Source: Mesorhizobium sp. CA8 (GTDB lineage Bacteria > Pseudomonadota > Alphaproteobacteria > Rhizobiales > Rhizobiaceae). Taken from it: a DNA stretch of 64,000 bases. Shown piece by piece: positions 1-7,817 of this stretch; position 1 is the first letter of the stretch, and each line of letters begins with the position of its first letter. Made by a program: the position numbers and the translations under genes. Location: NCBI RefSeq assembly GCF_020164955.1, contig NZ_JAIUHG010000019.1, positions 62,001 to 126,000 of the forward strand, given 5' to 3'. The notes beneath the pieces were generated by a model, which was not told the DNA's origin, did no database searches, and saw only the letters and a list, made by a program, of their open reading frames with translations.

Positions 1-1
1 T

Positions 2-517
2 ACCTCGAACTCGATCAAGCAGGCAGCCGAGTTCGGCATCGTCGCCGGCGGCCAGCGGCTGGCCGCGCTCCTCTTCACGCTTGCCGAAGTGCATGGGCTG
101 GGCCTTCAGGCGGCGCAGGGCGTGGTGCTGACCGAAGCCTTTTACTGGGACCGCGACGACAAGAGCCGCGAATTCGCCCAGCGCTTCTTCAAGCGCACCA
201 ACCGCATGCCCAACATGATCCAGGCCGGCACCTATTCGGCGGTGACGCAGTATCTGAAGGCCATCGACAAGGCCGGCACCGACGGGACCGAGGCAGTGGC
301 CAAGGAGCTGCATGAGATGCCGGTCAACGACGTCTTCACCGCCAACGGCAAGGTGCAGCCCGACGGCTCGATGGTGCACGATATGTATCTCTACCAGGTC
401 AAGAAGCCGGAAGAGTCGAAGAAGGACTGGGACTATTACACCTATCTGGCGACGATTCCGGGCGACAAGGCCTTCATGAAGGCCGAGGACAGCGGCTGCC
501 CGCTCGTCACCAAGTGA
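2..517 (+). CDS. Branched-chain amino acid-type ABC transporter substrate-binding protein (C-terminal part)
   Basis: This is the last ~171 residues of a periplasmic type-1 binding protein; the start lies left of the window and the frame is open from base 2. It keeps the family's C-terminal features, such as the FFKRTNRMPN and AGTYSAVTQYLKAI segments and a Cys near the end (SGCPLVTK). The product would capture ligand in the periplasm for the LivHM permeases encoded downstream. Its stop overlaps the next start (GTGA), so it is translationally coupled to the ATPase gene. The ligand cannot be read from this fragment; LivK-like proteins of this family also bind aromatic acids, amides or urea. Confidence 0.9.
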   Translation, partial: TSNSIKQAAEFGIVAGGQRLAALLFTLAEVHGLGLQAAQGVVLTEAFYWDRDDKSREFAQRFFKRTNRMPNMIQAGTYSAVTQYLKAIDKAGTDGTEAVAKELHEMPVNDVFTANGKVQPDGSMVHDMYLYQVKKPEESKKDWDYYTYLATIPGDKAFMKAEDSGCPLVTK

Positions 518-1314
518 CGCTCGACACCGCCACCGCTGTCCGTCCGGACGGCACGGATCAGGCGCCGCGGGTGGTGCTTTCCGCCCGCGGCCTCAGGCGC
601 GACTTCGCCGGCTTCGTCGCGGTGAAGGATGTCGACCTCGACGTCCACCACGCGAAGATCCATGCGCTGATCGGCCCGAACGGGGCCGGCAAGACGACCA
701 TTTTCAACCTGTTGACCAAGTTCCTGCAGCCGACCAGCGGCAGGATCGAATTGCTCGGCTCCGACATCACCCGCACGCCGCCGGCCAAAGTGGCGCGGAT
801 GGGCCTCGTGCGCTCCTTTCAGATCTCGGCGATCTTTCCGCACCTCTCGGTGCTAGACAACGTGCGCGTGGCGCTGCAGCGTCCAAGCGGGCTGGGCTAC
901 CAGTTCTGGCGCCCCGTCTCGGCGCTGGACCAGCTCACGCCAAGGGCGCGCGAATTGCTCGCCATCGTCGGCCTTGACGACGCCGCGCATCGTCTCGCCG
1001 GCGATCTCTCCTATGGCAGGAAGCGCGTGCTGGAGATCGCCACCACGCTGGCTCTCGATCCGAAAGTGCTTCTGCTCGACGAGCCGATGGCCGGCATGGG
1101 GCATGAGGATGTCGGCATGATCTCTGGCATCATCCGCTCGCTGGCCAAGGATCGCGCCGTGCTGATGGTCGAGCACAACCTTACCGTCGTCGCCGATCTC
1201 TGCGACTGGATCACCGTCATGCAGCGCGGCCAGGTCCTGGCGGCCGGGGACTATGCCACCGTCAGCCAGGACGAGCGCGTGCGCGTCGCCTATATGGGGA
1301 CGGAGCATGAGTGA
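514..1314 (+). CDS. livG: ABC transporter ATP-binding protein, LivG family
   Basis: A 266-residue ATPase that would energise uptake through the LivH/LivM permeases. Walker A is GPNGAGKTT (~residues 53-61). The signature region reads LSYGRKRVLEIA, Walker B is LLLDEPMAGM, and the switch His lies in VEHNL. The GTG start is chosen because GTGA overlaps the upstream stop. LivG proteins usually begin near this point and have a long loop after the Q-loop (PSGLGYQFWRP), which is present. LSYG replaces the canonical LSGGQ and is common in LivG. Substrate is inferred only from operon type. Confidence 0.92.
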   Translation: MTLDTATAVRPDGTDQAPRVVLSARGLRRDFAGFVAVKDVDLDVHHAKIHALIGPNGAGKTTIFNLLTKFLQPTSGRIELLGSDITRTPPAKVARMGLVRSFQISAIFPHLSVLDNVRVALQRPSGLGYQFWRPVSALDQLTPRARELLAIVGLDDAAHRLAGDLSYGRKRVLEIATTLALDPKVLLLDEPMAGMGHEDVGMISGIIRSLAKDRAVLMVEHNLTVVADLCDWITVMQRGQVLAAGDYATVSQDERVRVAYMGTEHE

Positions 1315-2011
1315 GCGGCTGCTGGCCGTGCGCGACCTCCACGCCTGGTACGGCGAGGGCCATGCGCTGCATGGCGTCGACCTCGATGTCATGCGCGGCG
1401 AGACCGTGACGCTGCTCGGCCGCAACGGCGTCGGCAAGACCACCACATTGCGCGCCATCATGGGGCTGATCCGCAAGCGCACCGGCTCCGTCACCTTCAA
1501 CGGCAAGGACCTTATCCGCCTGCCGCTGCACCGCGTCGCCCATCAAGGTATCGGCTTCGTGCCGGAGGAGCGCGGCATCTTCGCCACCCTCACGGTGGAC
1601 GAGAATCTCGTCCTGCCGCCGGTCGTGGCCAAGGGCGGCATGAGCGTGGAGGAAATTTTCGAACTCTTCCCCAACCTCAAGGAGCGCCGGAACAGCCAGG
1701 GCACGAAGCTGTCCGGCGGCGAACAACAAATGCTGGCCATCGCGCGGATCTTGAGGACCGGCGTCGAGATGCTTTTGCTCGACGAGCCGACCGAAGGTCT
1801 CGCGCCGGTCATCGTCCAGCGCATCGGCGAATTGCTGGCGACGCTGAAAAAGCGAGGCATGACCATCCTTCTGGTCGAGCAGAATTTCCGCTTCGCCGCC
1901 CGCATCGCCGACCGTTTTTATCTGATGGACAATGGCAAGGTGGTGGAGGGATTCCCGGTCGGCCAGCTTTCCGCGCACACCGACAAGCTGCACGAGGTGC
2001 TGGGGGTATGA
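1307..2011 (+). CDS. livF: ABC transporter ATP-binding protein, LivF family
   Basis: A 234-residue second ATPase of the liv-type importer, expected to pair with LivG on the cytoplasmic face. Walker A is LLGRNGVGKTTT, the signature LSGGEQQMLAIAR is intact, Walker B is LLLDEPTEGLAP, and the switch His position is replaced by Gln in VEQNF, which is usual for LivF. An upstream start in the same frame is possible. ATG 1307 is preferred because it overlaps the livG stop (ATGAGTGA) and gives the normal family N-terminus. Confidence 0.92.
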   Translation: MSERLLAVRDLHAWYGEGHALHGVDLDVMRGETVTLLGRNGVGKTTTLRAIMGLIRKRTGSVTFNGKDLIRLPLHRVAHQGIGFVPEERGIFATLTVDENLVLPPVVAKGGMSVEEIFELFPNLKERRNSQGTKLSGGEQQMLAIARILRTGVEMLLLDEPTEGLAPVIVQRIGELLATLKKRGMTILLVEQNFRFAARIADRFYLMDNGKVVEGFPVGQLSAHTDKLHEVLGV

Positions 2012-2018
2012 TGGCGCA

Positions 2019-2906
2019 ATGACCATGATCTTCGGCATCCCCATCCAGGCGCTTCTCGGCCAACTCCTCGTCGGCCTGATCAACGGCTCCTTCTACGCCA
2101 TGCTCAGCCTCGGTCTCGCTATCATCTTCGGCCTGCTGCGCATCATCAATTTCGCCCATGGCGCGCTCTATATGCTGGGCGCCTTCATCGGCTATCTGCT
2201 GCTGGTGCATTTGGGCATCGGCTATTGGCCGGCGCTGGTTCTAGTGCCGCTTGCCGTCGGCCTGTTCGGCATGGCGGTCGAGCGTCTGGCCCTGTCGCAT
2301 CTCTACCGCCTCGATCCGCTCTATGGCCTGCTCTTCACCTTCGGCCTCGCCTTGGTCATCGAGGGCGTGTTCCGCTATTATTACGGCGTCTCCGGCAATC
2401 CCTACGCCGTGCCGACGCTGCTTGCCGGCGGCACCAATCTCGGCTTCATGTTCCTGCCCAACTATCGCGGCTGGGTGGTGGCGGCTTCGCTGATCGTCTG
2501 CATCGGCACCTGGCTCCTGATCGAGAAGACCAGGCTCGGCTCCTACCTGCGCGCCGCCACCGAGAACCCGGAACTGGTTCAAGCCTTCGGCGTCAACGTG
2601 CCGCTTCTGCTCACGCTCACCTACGGGCTGGGCGCGAGCCTTGCGGGGCTCGCCGGCATTCTCGCCGCTCCTGTCTACCAGGTCAGCCCGCTGATGGGTT
2701 CGGATCTGATCATCGTCGTCTTCGCCGTCGTTGTGGTCGGCGGCATGGGCTCGATCCTCGGCGCCATCGTCACCGGTTACATGCTCGGCCTCGCCGAGGG
2801 CCTGACCAAGGTTTTCTATCCCGAGGCCTCGAACCTCGTCGTCTTCGTCATCATGGCGATCGTGCTTTTGCTCAGGCCCGCCGGCCTGTTCGGAAGGGAC
2901 GCCTGA
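2019..2906 (+). CDS. livH: Branched-chain amino acid-type ABC permease, LivH family
   Basis: A 295-residue inner-membrane permease with about eight hydrophobic segments. It carries the LivH hallmarks NGSFYAMLSLGLAIIFGLLR near the N-terminus and VVVVGGMGSILGAIVTG near the C-terminus. ATG 2019 begins just after livF; ATG 2025 is an alternative start. It forms the translocation path with LivM. The single base between its stop and the livM start indicates one operon. Confidence 0.9.
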   Translation: MTMIFGIPIQALLGQLLVGLINGSFYAMLSLGLAIIFGLLRIINFAHGALYMLGAFIGYLLLVHLGIGYWPALVLVPLAVGLFGMAVERLALSHLYRLDPLYGLLFTFGLALVIEGVFRYYYGVSGNPYAVPTLLAGGTNLGFMFLPNYRGWVVAASLIVCIGTWLLIEKTRLGSYLRAATENPELVQAFGVNVPLLLTLTYGLGASLAGLAGILAAPVYQVSPLMGSDLIIVVFAVVVVGGMGSILGAIVTGYMLGLAEGLTKVFYPEASNLVVFVIMAIVLLLRPAGLFGRDA

Positions 2907-2907
2907 G

Positions 2908-3882
2908 ATGAGCGAGGCGACCCTTCACGCAGAACGCGCCGCCGCCTCCGTGAGGCTGGAACGGGTGCTGATCGCGCTGGGCATCGTGGCGCTGATCGCC
3001 GCGCCCTTCGCCATCTACCCGATCTTCGTGATGAAGATGCTGTGCTTCGCGCTGTTCGCCTGCGCCTTCAACCTCTTGCTCGGCTACACCGGTCTGCTCT
3101 CCTTCGGCCACGCCGCTTTCTTCGGCGGTGCCGCCTATTTCTGCGCCTACGCGGTAAAGGCGTGGGGCTGGCCACCGGAAGCAGCCATCCTGCTCGGCAC
3201 CGCGGGTGCAGCGCTGATGGGCCTCGTCATGGGTTTCCTCGCCATCCGCCGGCAGGGCATCTATTTCTCGATGATCACGCTGGCGCTGGCGCAGATGTTC
3301 TATTTCTTCTGCGTGCAGGCGCCTTTCACCGAGGGCGAGGACGGCATCCAGGGCGTGCCGCGTGGGCATCTCTTCGGCGTCGTCGATCTCGGCGTCACCA
3401 TGAACATGTACTTCTTCGTGCTTGCCATCTTCCTGATCGGCGTCTTCGCCGTCTGGCGCATCGTCAACTCGCCTTTCGGCATGATCCTGCGTTCGATCCG
3501 CGAGAACGAGAACCGCGCCATTTCGCTCGGCTATTCCGTCGGTCGCTACAAGCTAGCCGCCTTCGTCATGTCGGCGGCGCTTGCCGGCCTTGCAGGTGCG
3601 ACCAAGGCGATCGTCTTCCAGTTCGCGACACTCACCGACGTCACTTGGCAGATGTCGGGCGAGGTGATCCTGATGACGCTGCTCGGCGGCATTGGCACCA
3701 TGGTCGGCCCGGTGGTGGGCGCCGGCCTGGTGGTCGGCCTGGAGAATACGCTGGCCACCTCCGGCTTCCCTGTGACGATCGCCACCGGCCTGATCTTCAT
3801 GATCTGCGTTCTGATTTTTAGACGCGGGATTGTCGGGGAGGTTTATGCGCGGCGGCTGGGCCCGCGAGGCAATAGCTCCTAG
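2908..3882 (+). CDS. livM: Branched-chain amino acid-type ABC permease, LivM family
   Basis: A 324-residue membrane protein, the second permease of the liv-type importer. It shows the family core LLGYTGLLSFGHAAFFGGAA (~residues 55-75), the coupling segment LRSIRENENRAISLGY and LLGGIGTMVGPVVGA. It starts right after livH. Its TAG stop shares the palindrome CTAG (3879-3882) with the stop of the convergent higA antitoxin gene, so the two genes end on the same four bases. Confidence 0.92.
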   Translation: MSEATLHAERAAASVRLERVLIALGIVALIAAPFAIYPIFVMKMLCFALFACAFNLLLGYTGLLSFGHAAFFGGAAYFCAYAVKAWGWPPEAAILLGTAGAALMGLVMGFLAIRRQGIYFSMITLALAQMFYFFCVQAPFTEGEDGIQGVPRGHLFGVVDLGVTMNMYFFVLAIFLIGVFAVWRIVNSPFGMILRSIRENENRAISLGYSVGRYKLAAFVMSAALAGLAGATKAIVFQFATLTDVTWQMSGEVILMTLLGGIGTMVGPVVGAGLVVGLENTLATSGFPVTIATGLIFMICVLIFRRGIVGEVYARRLGPRGNSS

Positions 3883-4193
3883 GCTGCCGTCTCGAACCGC
3901 TCGATCTCTTTGAGTTTTTCCTGAAGCGACGCGCCCTCGACAGCCAAGTCGTAACTGGCCTGCATGTTCATCCAGAACTGCGGTGTGGTGCCGAAGAACT
4001 TTGCGAGGCGCAAAGCCGTGTCCGGTGTAACAGGTGTTGTCTCATTGGCCAGACGCTCGATGCGCGTGCGCGCTACATGAAGCTTCTTCGCCAGGGTGTA
4101 GGGCTTCAAATCGAGCAGCTCAAGGAACTCCGTCCTCAGTATCTCGCTTGGGTGAATAGGAACATCGAGTTTGATCCATTTTTCCACTCCCAT
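3879..4193 (-). CDS. higA: HigA-family antitoxin (XRE-type helix-turn-helix)
   Basis: A 104-residue protein with the HigA/VapI pattern: IHPSEILRTEFLELLDL, then a helix-turn-helix (YTLAKKLHVARTRIERL) and TALRLAKFFGTTPQFWMNMQ. It should bind and repress its own promoter and neutralise HigB. ATG 4193 is chosen because it gives the family's normal start; the upstream extension is low complexity. It lies 40 bp downstream of the toxin remnant on the same strand, the usual higBA order. The antitoxin reads intact while the toxin does not. Confidence 0.9.
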   Translation of the reverse strand: MGVEKWIKLDVPIHPSEILRTEFLELLDLKPYTLAKKLHVARTRIERLANETTPVTPDTALRLAKFFGTTPQFWMNMQASYDLAVEGASLQEKLKEIERFETAA

Positions 4194-4233
4194 ACGGGAA
4201 GAGCGTGTTGGTTTGGCGGAATGATTAGTTCGC

Positions 4234-4513
4234 TCAGTGATAGTCAGTAATTTCCACATTCTCGGCTCCGCCATCCACCCAACGAAAGCAGACTCGGAAC
4301 TGGTCGTTGATCCGGATCGAATGCTGGCCGGCACGATCCCGTTTCAGGGCTTCAGGCCGGTTCCCTGGCGGTATCTTGAGGTCGGCCAGTTCGGTCGCGT
4401 TGTCGAGCATGAACAGCTTCCGCTGGCGACACAAACGAGGTCTGCCGGAAACCCTTTCGGAGCTTTGCCTGTCGAAACTGCCTCGGTTGCTCTGTCCTTA
4501 AACACCGGATCAT
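4234..4513 (-). pseudogene. higB: HigB-family toxin, frameshifted at two points
   Basis: HigB toxins are RelE-fold mRNA interferases of ~92 residues. Here the protein is split over three frames. ATG 4513 opens with MIRC; a 1-nt loss near 4499 leads into FKDRATEAV...KGFPADLV; a second 1-nt loss near 4420 leads into RKLFMLDNATELADLKIPPG and the conserved end QHSIRINDQFRVCFRW...EITDYH. Adding two bases to the 280-nt span gives 94 codons, exactly the family size. Either the toxin has decayed or the assembly carries two indel errors. Confidence 0.8.
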
Positions 4514-4539
4514 CTGACTTCCATGATGCGTATCTTGCC

Positions 4540-4575
4540 ATGATACGTTTTGGTATGTATCGCAGTATGATACGT
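4540..4575 (-). promoter_or_regulatory. Probable higBA promoter/operator with direct repeats
   Basis: ATGATACGT occurs twice (4540-4548 and 4567-4575), 27 bp apart, just upstream of the higB start on the minus strand. The patch is AT-richer than its surroundings. HigA-type antitoxins bind repeats at this position, so autoregulation is a reasonable inference; no footprint is known here. Confidence 0.4.
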
Positions 4576-4591
4576 GATATTTTCCGAACCA

Positions 4592-5074
4592 TTATGCTGG
4601 CCCGCCCACCGGCACCTCCAGCCCCACCTTCACCCGGTCCATCGCGACGAACGTGCGAAACCTTTTGACGTTGTTGTTCTCGAAGAATAGCCGCCTGGTC
4701 AGCGCCTCGTAGTCGGCCATGCTCGCCACGGTGACGACGAGGATGAAATCTGCCTCGCCGGTGACGTAGTAGCATTGCTGCACTTCGGGCACTTCGGCGA
4801 AGCCGCGCTTGGCGGCGTCGATCAGCTCGGCGCGCTCGCTCTCCACCTCGACCTCGACGAATATGGCGATCGGGTGGCCGACCTTGGCTGGGTCGACCAG
4901 CGCGACATTGGCGCGGATGACGCCCGTCTCCTCCATGCGCTTGATGCGCCGCTGCACCGCCGGCGCCGAGAGGTTCACCTTTTCGCCGATGGCGCGTTGC
5001 GGCGTGGCGTTGTCCTTCTGCAGGATGGCGAGGATGGCACGGTCAAAGGCGTCGAGTTCGGGCGAAACGGACAT
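4592..5074 (-). CDS. Lrp/AsnC family transcriptional regulator
   Basis: A 160-residue regulator. The N-terminal helix-turn-helix begins LDAFDRAILAILQKD and includes LSAPAVQRRIKRMEETGVI; the C-terminal RAM/AsnC ligand domain includes VPEVQQCYYVTGEADFILVV. ATG 5074 gives the family start. It is divergent from the diaminopropionate ammonia-lyase operon, and the intergenic space holds an 18-bp motif repeated upstream of the second lyase. It is therefore the obvious candidate regulator of both, probably responding to an amino acid. Confidence 0.92.
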   Translation of the reverse strand: MSVSPELDAFDRAILAILQKDNATPQRAIGEKVNLSAPAVQRRIKRMEETGVIRANVALVDPAKVGHPIAIFVEVEVESERAELIDAAKRGFAEVPEVQQCYYVTGEADFILVVTVASMADYEALTRRLFFENNNVKRFRTFVAMDRVKVGLEVPVGGPA

Positions 5075-5082
5075 GGCAGCAT

Positions 5083-5100
5083 TCCAAACGAAACAAACTT
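5083..5100. promoter_or_regulatory. Conserved 18-bp upstream motif, copy 1
   Basis: TCCAAACGAAACAAACTT lies 80 bp before the first lyase start and 8 bp before the divergent Lrp start. A copy with 17 of 18 bases identical occurs 82 bp before the second lyase start (7718-7735). Flanks do not otherwise match. A binding site for the adjacent Lrp protein is inferred. Confidence 0.5.
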
Positions 5101-5180
5101 GCATTTCAATCGGCAAAACAGAGCGCCTTCCTCACTCGGCTTGCAATAAACTTCAGTCATCAAGACGGAGAAAGCCGACC

Positions 5181-6383
5181 ATGTTCCTGCTCAATCACCA
5201 CCCGGACCATCGCCAGCCGCTGACCGAGGAGGACGCCGCGACACTTGGGCTCGCCGGCGCCAGGCAGGCCGAGCGCTTCCTTGCCGCGCGCGACAACCAT
5301 GCCGAGACGCCTCTGCACGCCCTGCCGGCGCTGGCGGCCGAGCTCGACATCGGCGCGCTGCACGTCAAGGACGAGGGCAGGCGCCTCGGCATCGGCAGCT
5401 TCAAGGCGTTGGGCGGCGCCTATGCCGTCATGCATCTGGTGCTGGAGGAGGCAGCCAGGCAGCTCGGCCGCGCCGTCGCGGTCGAGGACCTGCACAAGCC
5501 TGAGGTGAAGGCGATCGCCGCTCAGATGACCTTCGCCTGCGCCACCGACGGCAACCATGGACGCTCGGTGGCGCGGGGCGCCGGCCTTGTCGGCGCGCGC
5601 TCGGTCATCTTCGTCCATTCGGGCGTCAGCAACGAACGCGTGGCGGCCATCGCTCGCTTCGGCGCCGAGATCGTGCGCGTCGCCGGCGATTACGACCAGT
5701 CGGTCAGGGAAGCCGCCCGCGTCGCCGCCGAGCGCGGCTGGACGGTCGTCTCCGACACGTCCTGGCCGGGCTATGAGCGCATCCCGGGGCTGGTCATGCA
5801 GGGCTACACGGTGATCGTGCGCGAATCGCTGAAGCGCTTGCGTGAGCCGCCCACCCACGTCTTCCTTCAGGCCGGCGTCGGCGGCTTCGCCGCGGCGGTG
5901 GCCGGTCATCTCATCATTGCGCTTGGCGAGGCGCGGCCGACCGTGACAGTGGTCGAGCCGAAGCGGGCGGCCTGCGTCTATGAGACGGCCAAAGCCGGAC
6001 GTCCGGTCACGATCGCGCACAGCAAGCCGACCGTCATGGCGATGCTCGAATGCTACGAACCGTCGCTGGTCGCTTGGCGCGTTCTGTCGCGGATCGGCGA
6101 TGCCTTCATGACCGTGGACGAGGAAGATGCAGTCGCCGTGATGAACCGTCTGGCACGGCCTTCGGGCAATGACCCGGCAATCGTCTCCGGCGAGAGCGGC
6201 GGGGCGGGGCTCGCCGGGCTGATCCGCGCCACCGGCGACAGGAAGATCCGGGCGGCGCTCGGCCTCGATGGGAACTCCCGCGTGCTGATCATCAATTCCG
6301 AAGGCGCGACCGACCCCGGTCGCTATGCCGAGCTCGTCGGCATGGCGCCGGATGAAGTCCCAAACGCAAGGCTGCCGGCATGA
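5181..6383 (+). CDS. Diaminopropionate ammonia-lyase (first copy)
   Basis: A 400-residue PLP enzyme of fold type II that would convert 2,3-diaminopropionate to pyruvate and two ammonia. The PLP lysine lies in GSFKALGGAYAV (~residues 74-85), the phosphate/Asn region is ATDGNHGRSVARGAG, and a Gly-rich loop QAGVGGFAAAVAGH follows; SGESGGAGLAGL is near the C-terminus. ATG 5181 aligns with the start of the second copy. It overlaps the M20 hydrolase gene by ATGA. E. coli pairs ygeX (this enzyme) with ygeY (M20) in the same order, supporting a shared pathway. Confidence 0.88.
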   Translation: MFLLNHHPDHRQPLTEEDAATLGLAGARQAERFLAARDNHAETPLHALPALAAELDIGALHVKDEGRRLGIGSFKALGGAYAVMHLVLEEAARQLGRAVAVEDLHKPEVKAIAAQMTFACATDGNHGRSVARGAGLVGARSVIFVHSGVSNERVAAIARFGAEIVRVAGDYDQSVREAARVAAERGWTVVSDTSWPGYERIPGLVMQGYTVIVRESLKRLREPPTHVFLQAGVGGFAAAVAGHLIIALGEARPTVTVVEPKRAACVYETAKAGRPVTIAHSKPTVMAMLECYEPSLVAWRVLSRIGDAFMTVDEEDAVAVMNRLARPSGNDPAIVSGESGGAGLAGLIRATGDRKIRAALGLDGNSRVLIINSEGATDPGRYAELVGMAPDEVPNARLPA

Positions 6384-7615
6384 GCAATCTGACGATCAAC
6401 GCCGACCGGCTTCTAGGTCGCATCCAGGAACTCGGCGGAATCGGCCGCGATGCGCAGGGCAGGCTGGTCCGCGTCGCCGCCTCGGACATGGACAGGCTCG
6501 GTCGCGACCGTCTCGTCGGCTGGCTAAGAGAGGCGGGGCTTGAAATCGCCGTCGACCGCATCGGCAACATTTTCGGCATCTGGCGGGACGACGCCAATGC
6601 GGGCCAGGCGCCGGTCATGCTCGGCTCGCATATCGATACGGTGATCGACGCCGGCATCTATGACGGCTGCTATGGCGTGCTGGCCGGCCTCGAAGCGATC
6701 GAGAGCCTGAAGGAGGCCGGCTTCGCGCCGGCGCGCCCGCTCGTCGTCGCCGCCTTCACCAACGAGGAGGGCGTGCGCTTTTCGCCCGACATGATGGGCT
6801 CACTGGTCTTTGCCGGTGGCCGGGACCTGGGAGAAGCGCTGGCCTCGGTCGGCACCGACGGCACGGTGCTGGGCAAGGAACTGGAGCGCATCGGCTATGC
6901 CGGGATGCACGAGCCCGGCTTCCTCAAGCCGCATGCCTATGTCGAGCTGCATGTCGAGCAGGGGCCGGTGCTCGAGCGCGAGGGTATTGCCATCGGCGCG
7001 GTCGAGAACCTGCAGGGCATTTCCTGGCAGCGCATTACCATCGACGGCGAGGCCAACCACGCCGGCACCACGCCGATGTCGATGCGAAAGGACGCAGGCG
7101 TCGCCGCCGCGCGCGTGATCGGCTTCCTCGCCGACCGCGCCGGCGCCTCGTCGACGCGCACGGTCGCGACTGTCGGCACCATCGCCTTCGAGCCGAACGC
7201 GATCAATGTCATCCCATCGCGCGCGACCTTCACCATCGACCAGCGCGATCCGAACGAAACGCATCTTCGCGAACAGGAAGCGGCTCTCGCCGCCTTCCTC
7301 GACGAGCTTGCTGCAAGCGCCGGCGTCACCCTCCATGCTGACAGCCTGGCGCGTTTCGAGCCGGTTACCTTCGATGCCGGGATCGTCTCGCTGATCGAGG
7401 ACGGCGCCAGGGCCGCCGGCCTGTCCTGCCGGCGCATGACTTCCGGCGCCGGCCACGACGCGCAGATGATCGCGCGCATCGCGCCGTCGGCGATGATCTT
7501 CGTGCCGAGCCGGGGCGGCATCAGCCACAACCCCGCCGAATTCACCGCTCCCGACGAACTGGTCGCCGGCGCCAACATCCTGCTTGGCGTTGCCGCCCGG
7601 CTGGCGGCCGACTGA
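6380..7615 (+). CDS. M20-family Zn-dependent amidohydrolase (N-carbamoyl-amino acid hydrolase/allantoate amidohydrolase type)
   Basis: A 411-residue cytoplasmic metallohydrolase. Metal-binding and catalytic motifs are visible: GSHIDTV, YDGCYGVLAGLEAI, FTNEEGVRF, ELHVEQGPVLE, and the dimer/substrate-arm region NHAGTTPMSMRKDAG; the late His is in SGAGHDAQM. The family cleaves N-carbamoyl or related amides of amino acids. Coupling by ATGA to the lyase suggests it releases diaminopropionate or a related amino acid from an N-substituted form; that substrate is an inference. Residues alone do not separate HyuC from AllC types. Confidence 0.85.
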   Translation: MSNLTINADRLLGRIQELGGIGRDAQGRLVRVAASDMDRLGRDRLVGWLREAGLEIAVDRIGNIFGIWRDDANAGQAPVMLGSHIDTVIDAGIYDGCYGVLAGLEAIESLKEAGFAPARPLVVAAFTNEEGVRFSPDMMGSLVFAGGRDLGEALASVGTDGTVLGKELERIGYAGMHEPGFLKPHAYVELHVEQGPVLEREGIAIGAVENLQGISWQRITIDGEANHAGTTPMSMRKDAGVAAARVIGFLADRAGASSTRTVATVGTIAFEPNAINVIPSRATFTIDQRDPNETHLREQEAALAAFLDELAASAGVTLHADSLARFEPVTFDAGIVSLIEDGARAAGLSCRRMTSGAGHDAQMIARIAPSAMIFVPSRGGISHNPAEFTAPDELVAGANILLGVAARLAAD

Positions 7616-7717
7616 TCGCGGGAGGAACCCTGATGGGCGTGCCGCGGGGGGCGAAATACCCACAAAAATAGTCATGTTGGCTGTATCGGGTCGTCCAGAA
7701 GCGAACATCCGGCGACA

Positions 7718-7735
7718 TCCAATCGAAACAAACTT
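7718..7735. promoter_or_regulatory. Conserved 18-bp upstream motif, copy 2
   Basis: TCCAATCGAAACAAACTT is 17/18 identical to the motif at 5083-5100 and lies 82 bp before the second lyase start. Equal spacing to both lyase genes suggests a shared operator or activator site. Confidence 0.5.
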
Positions 7736-7817
7736 CAATCACTAGCCAATTAATCGTCCAGAATCGTGCCCGAATCGCGCCCACCAACAGAGTTCAGTGC
7801 CTCGCAGGAAGACTAGC

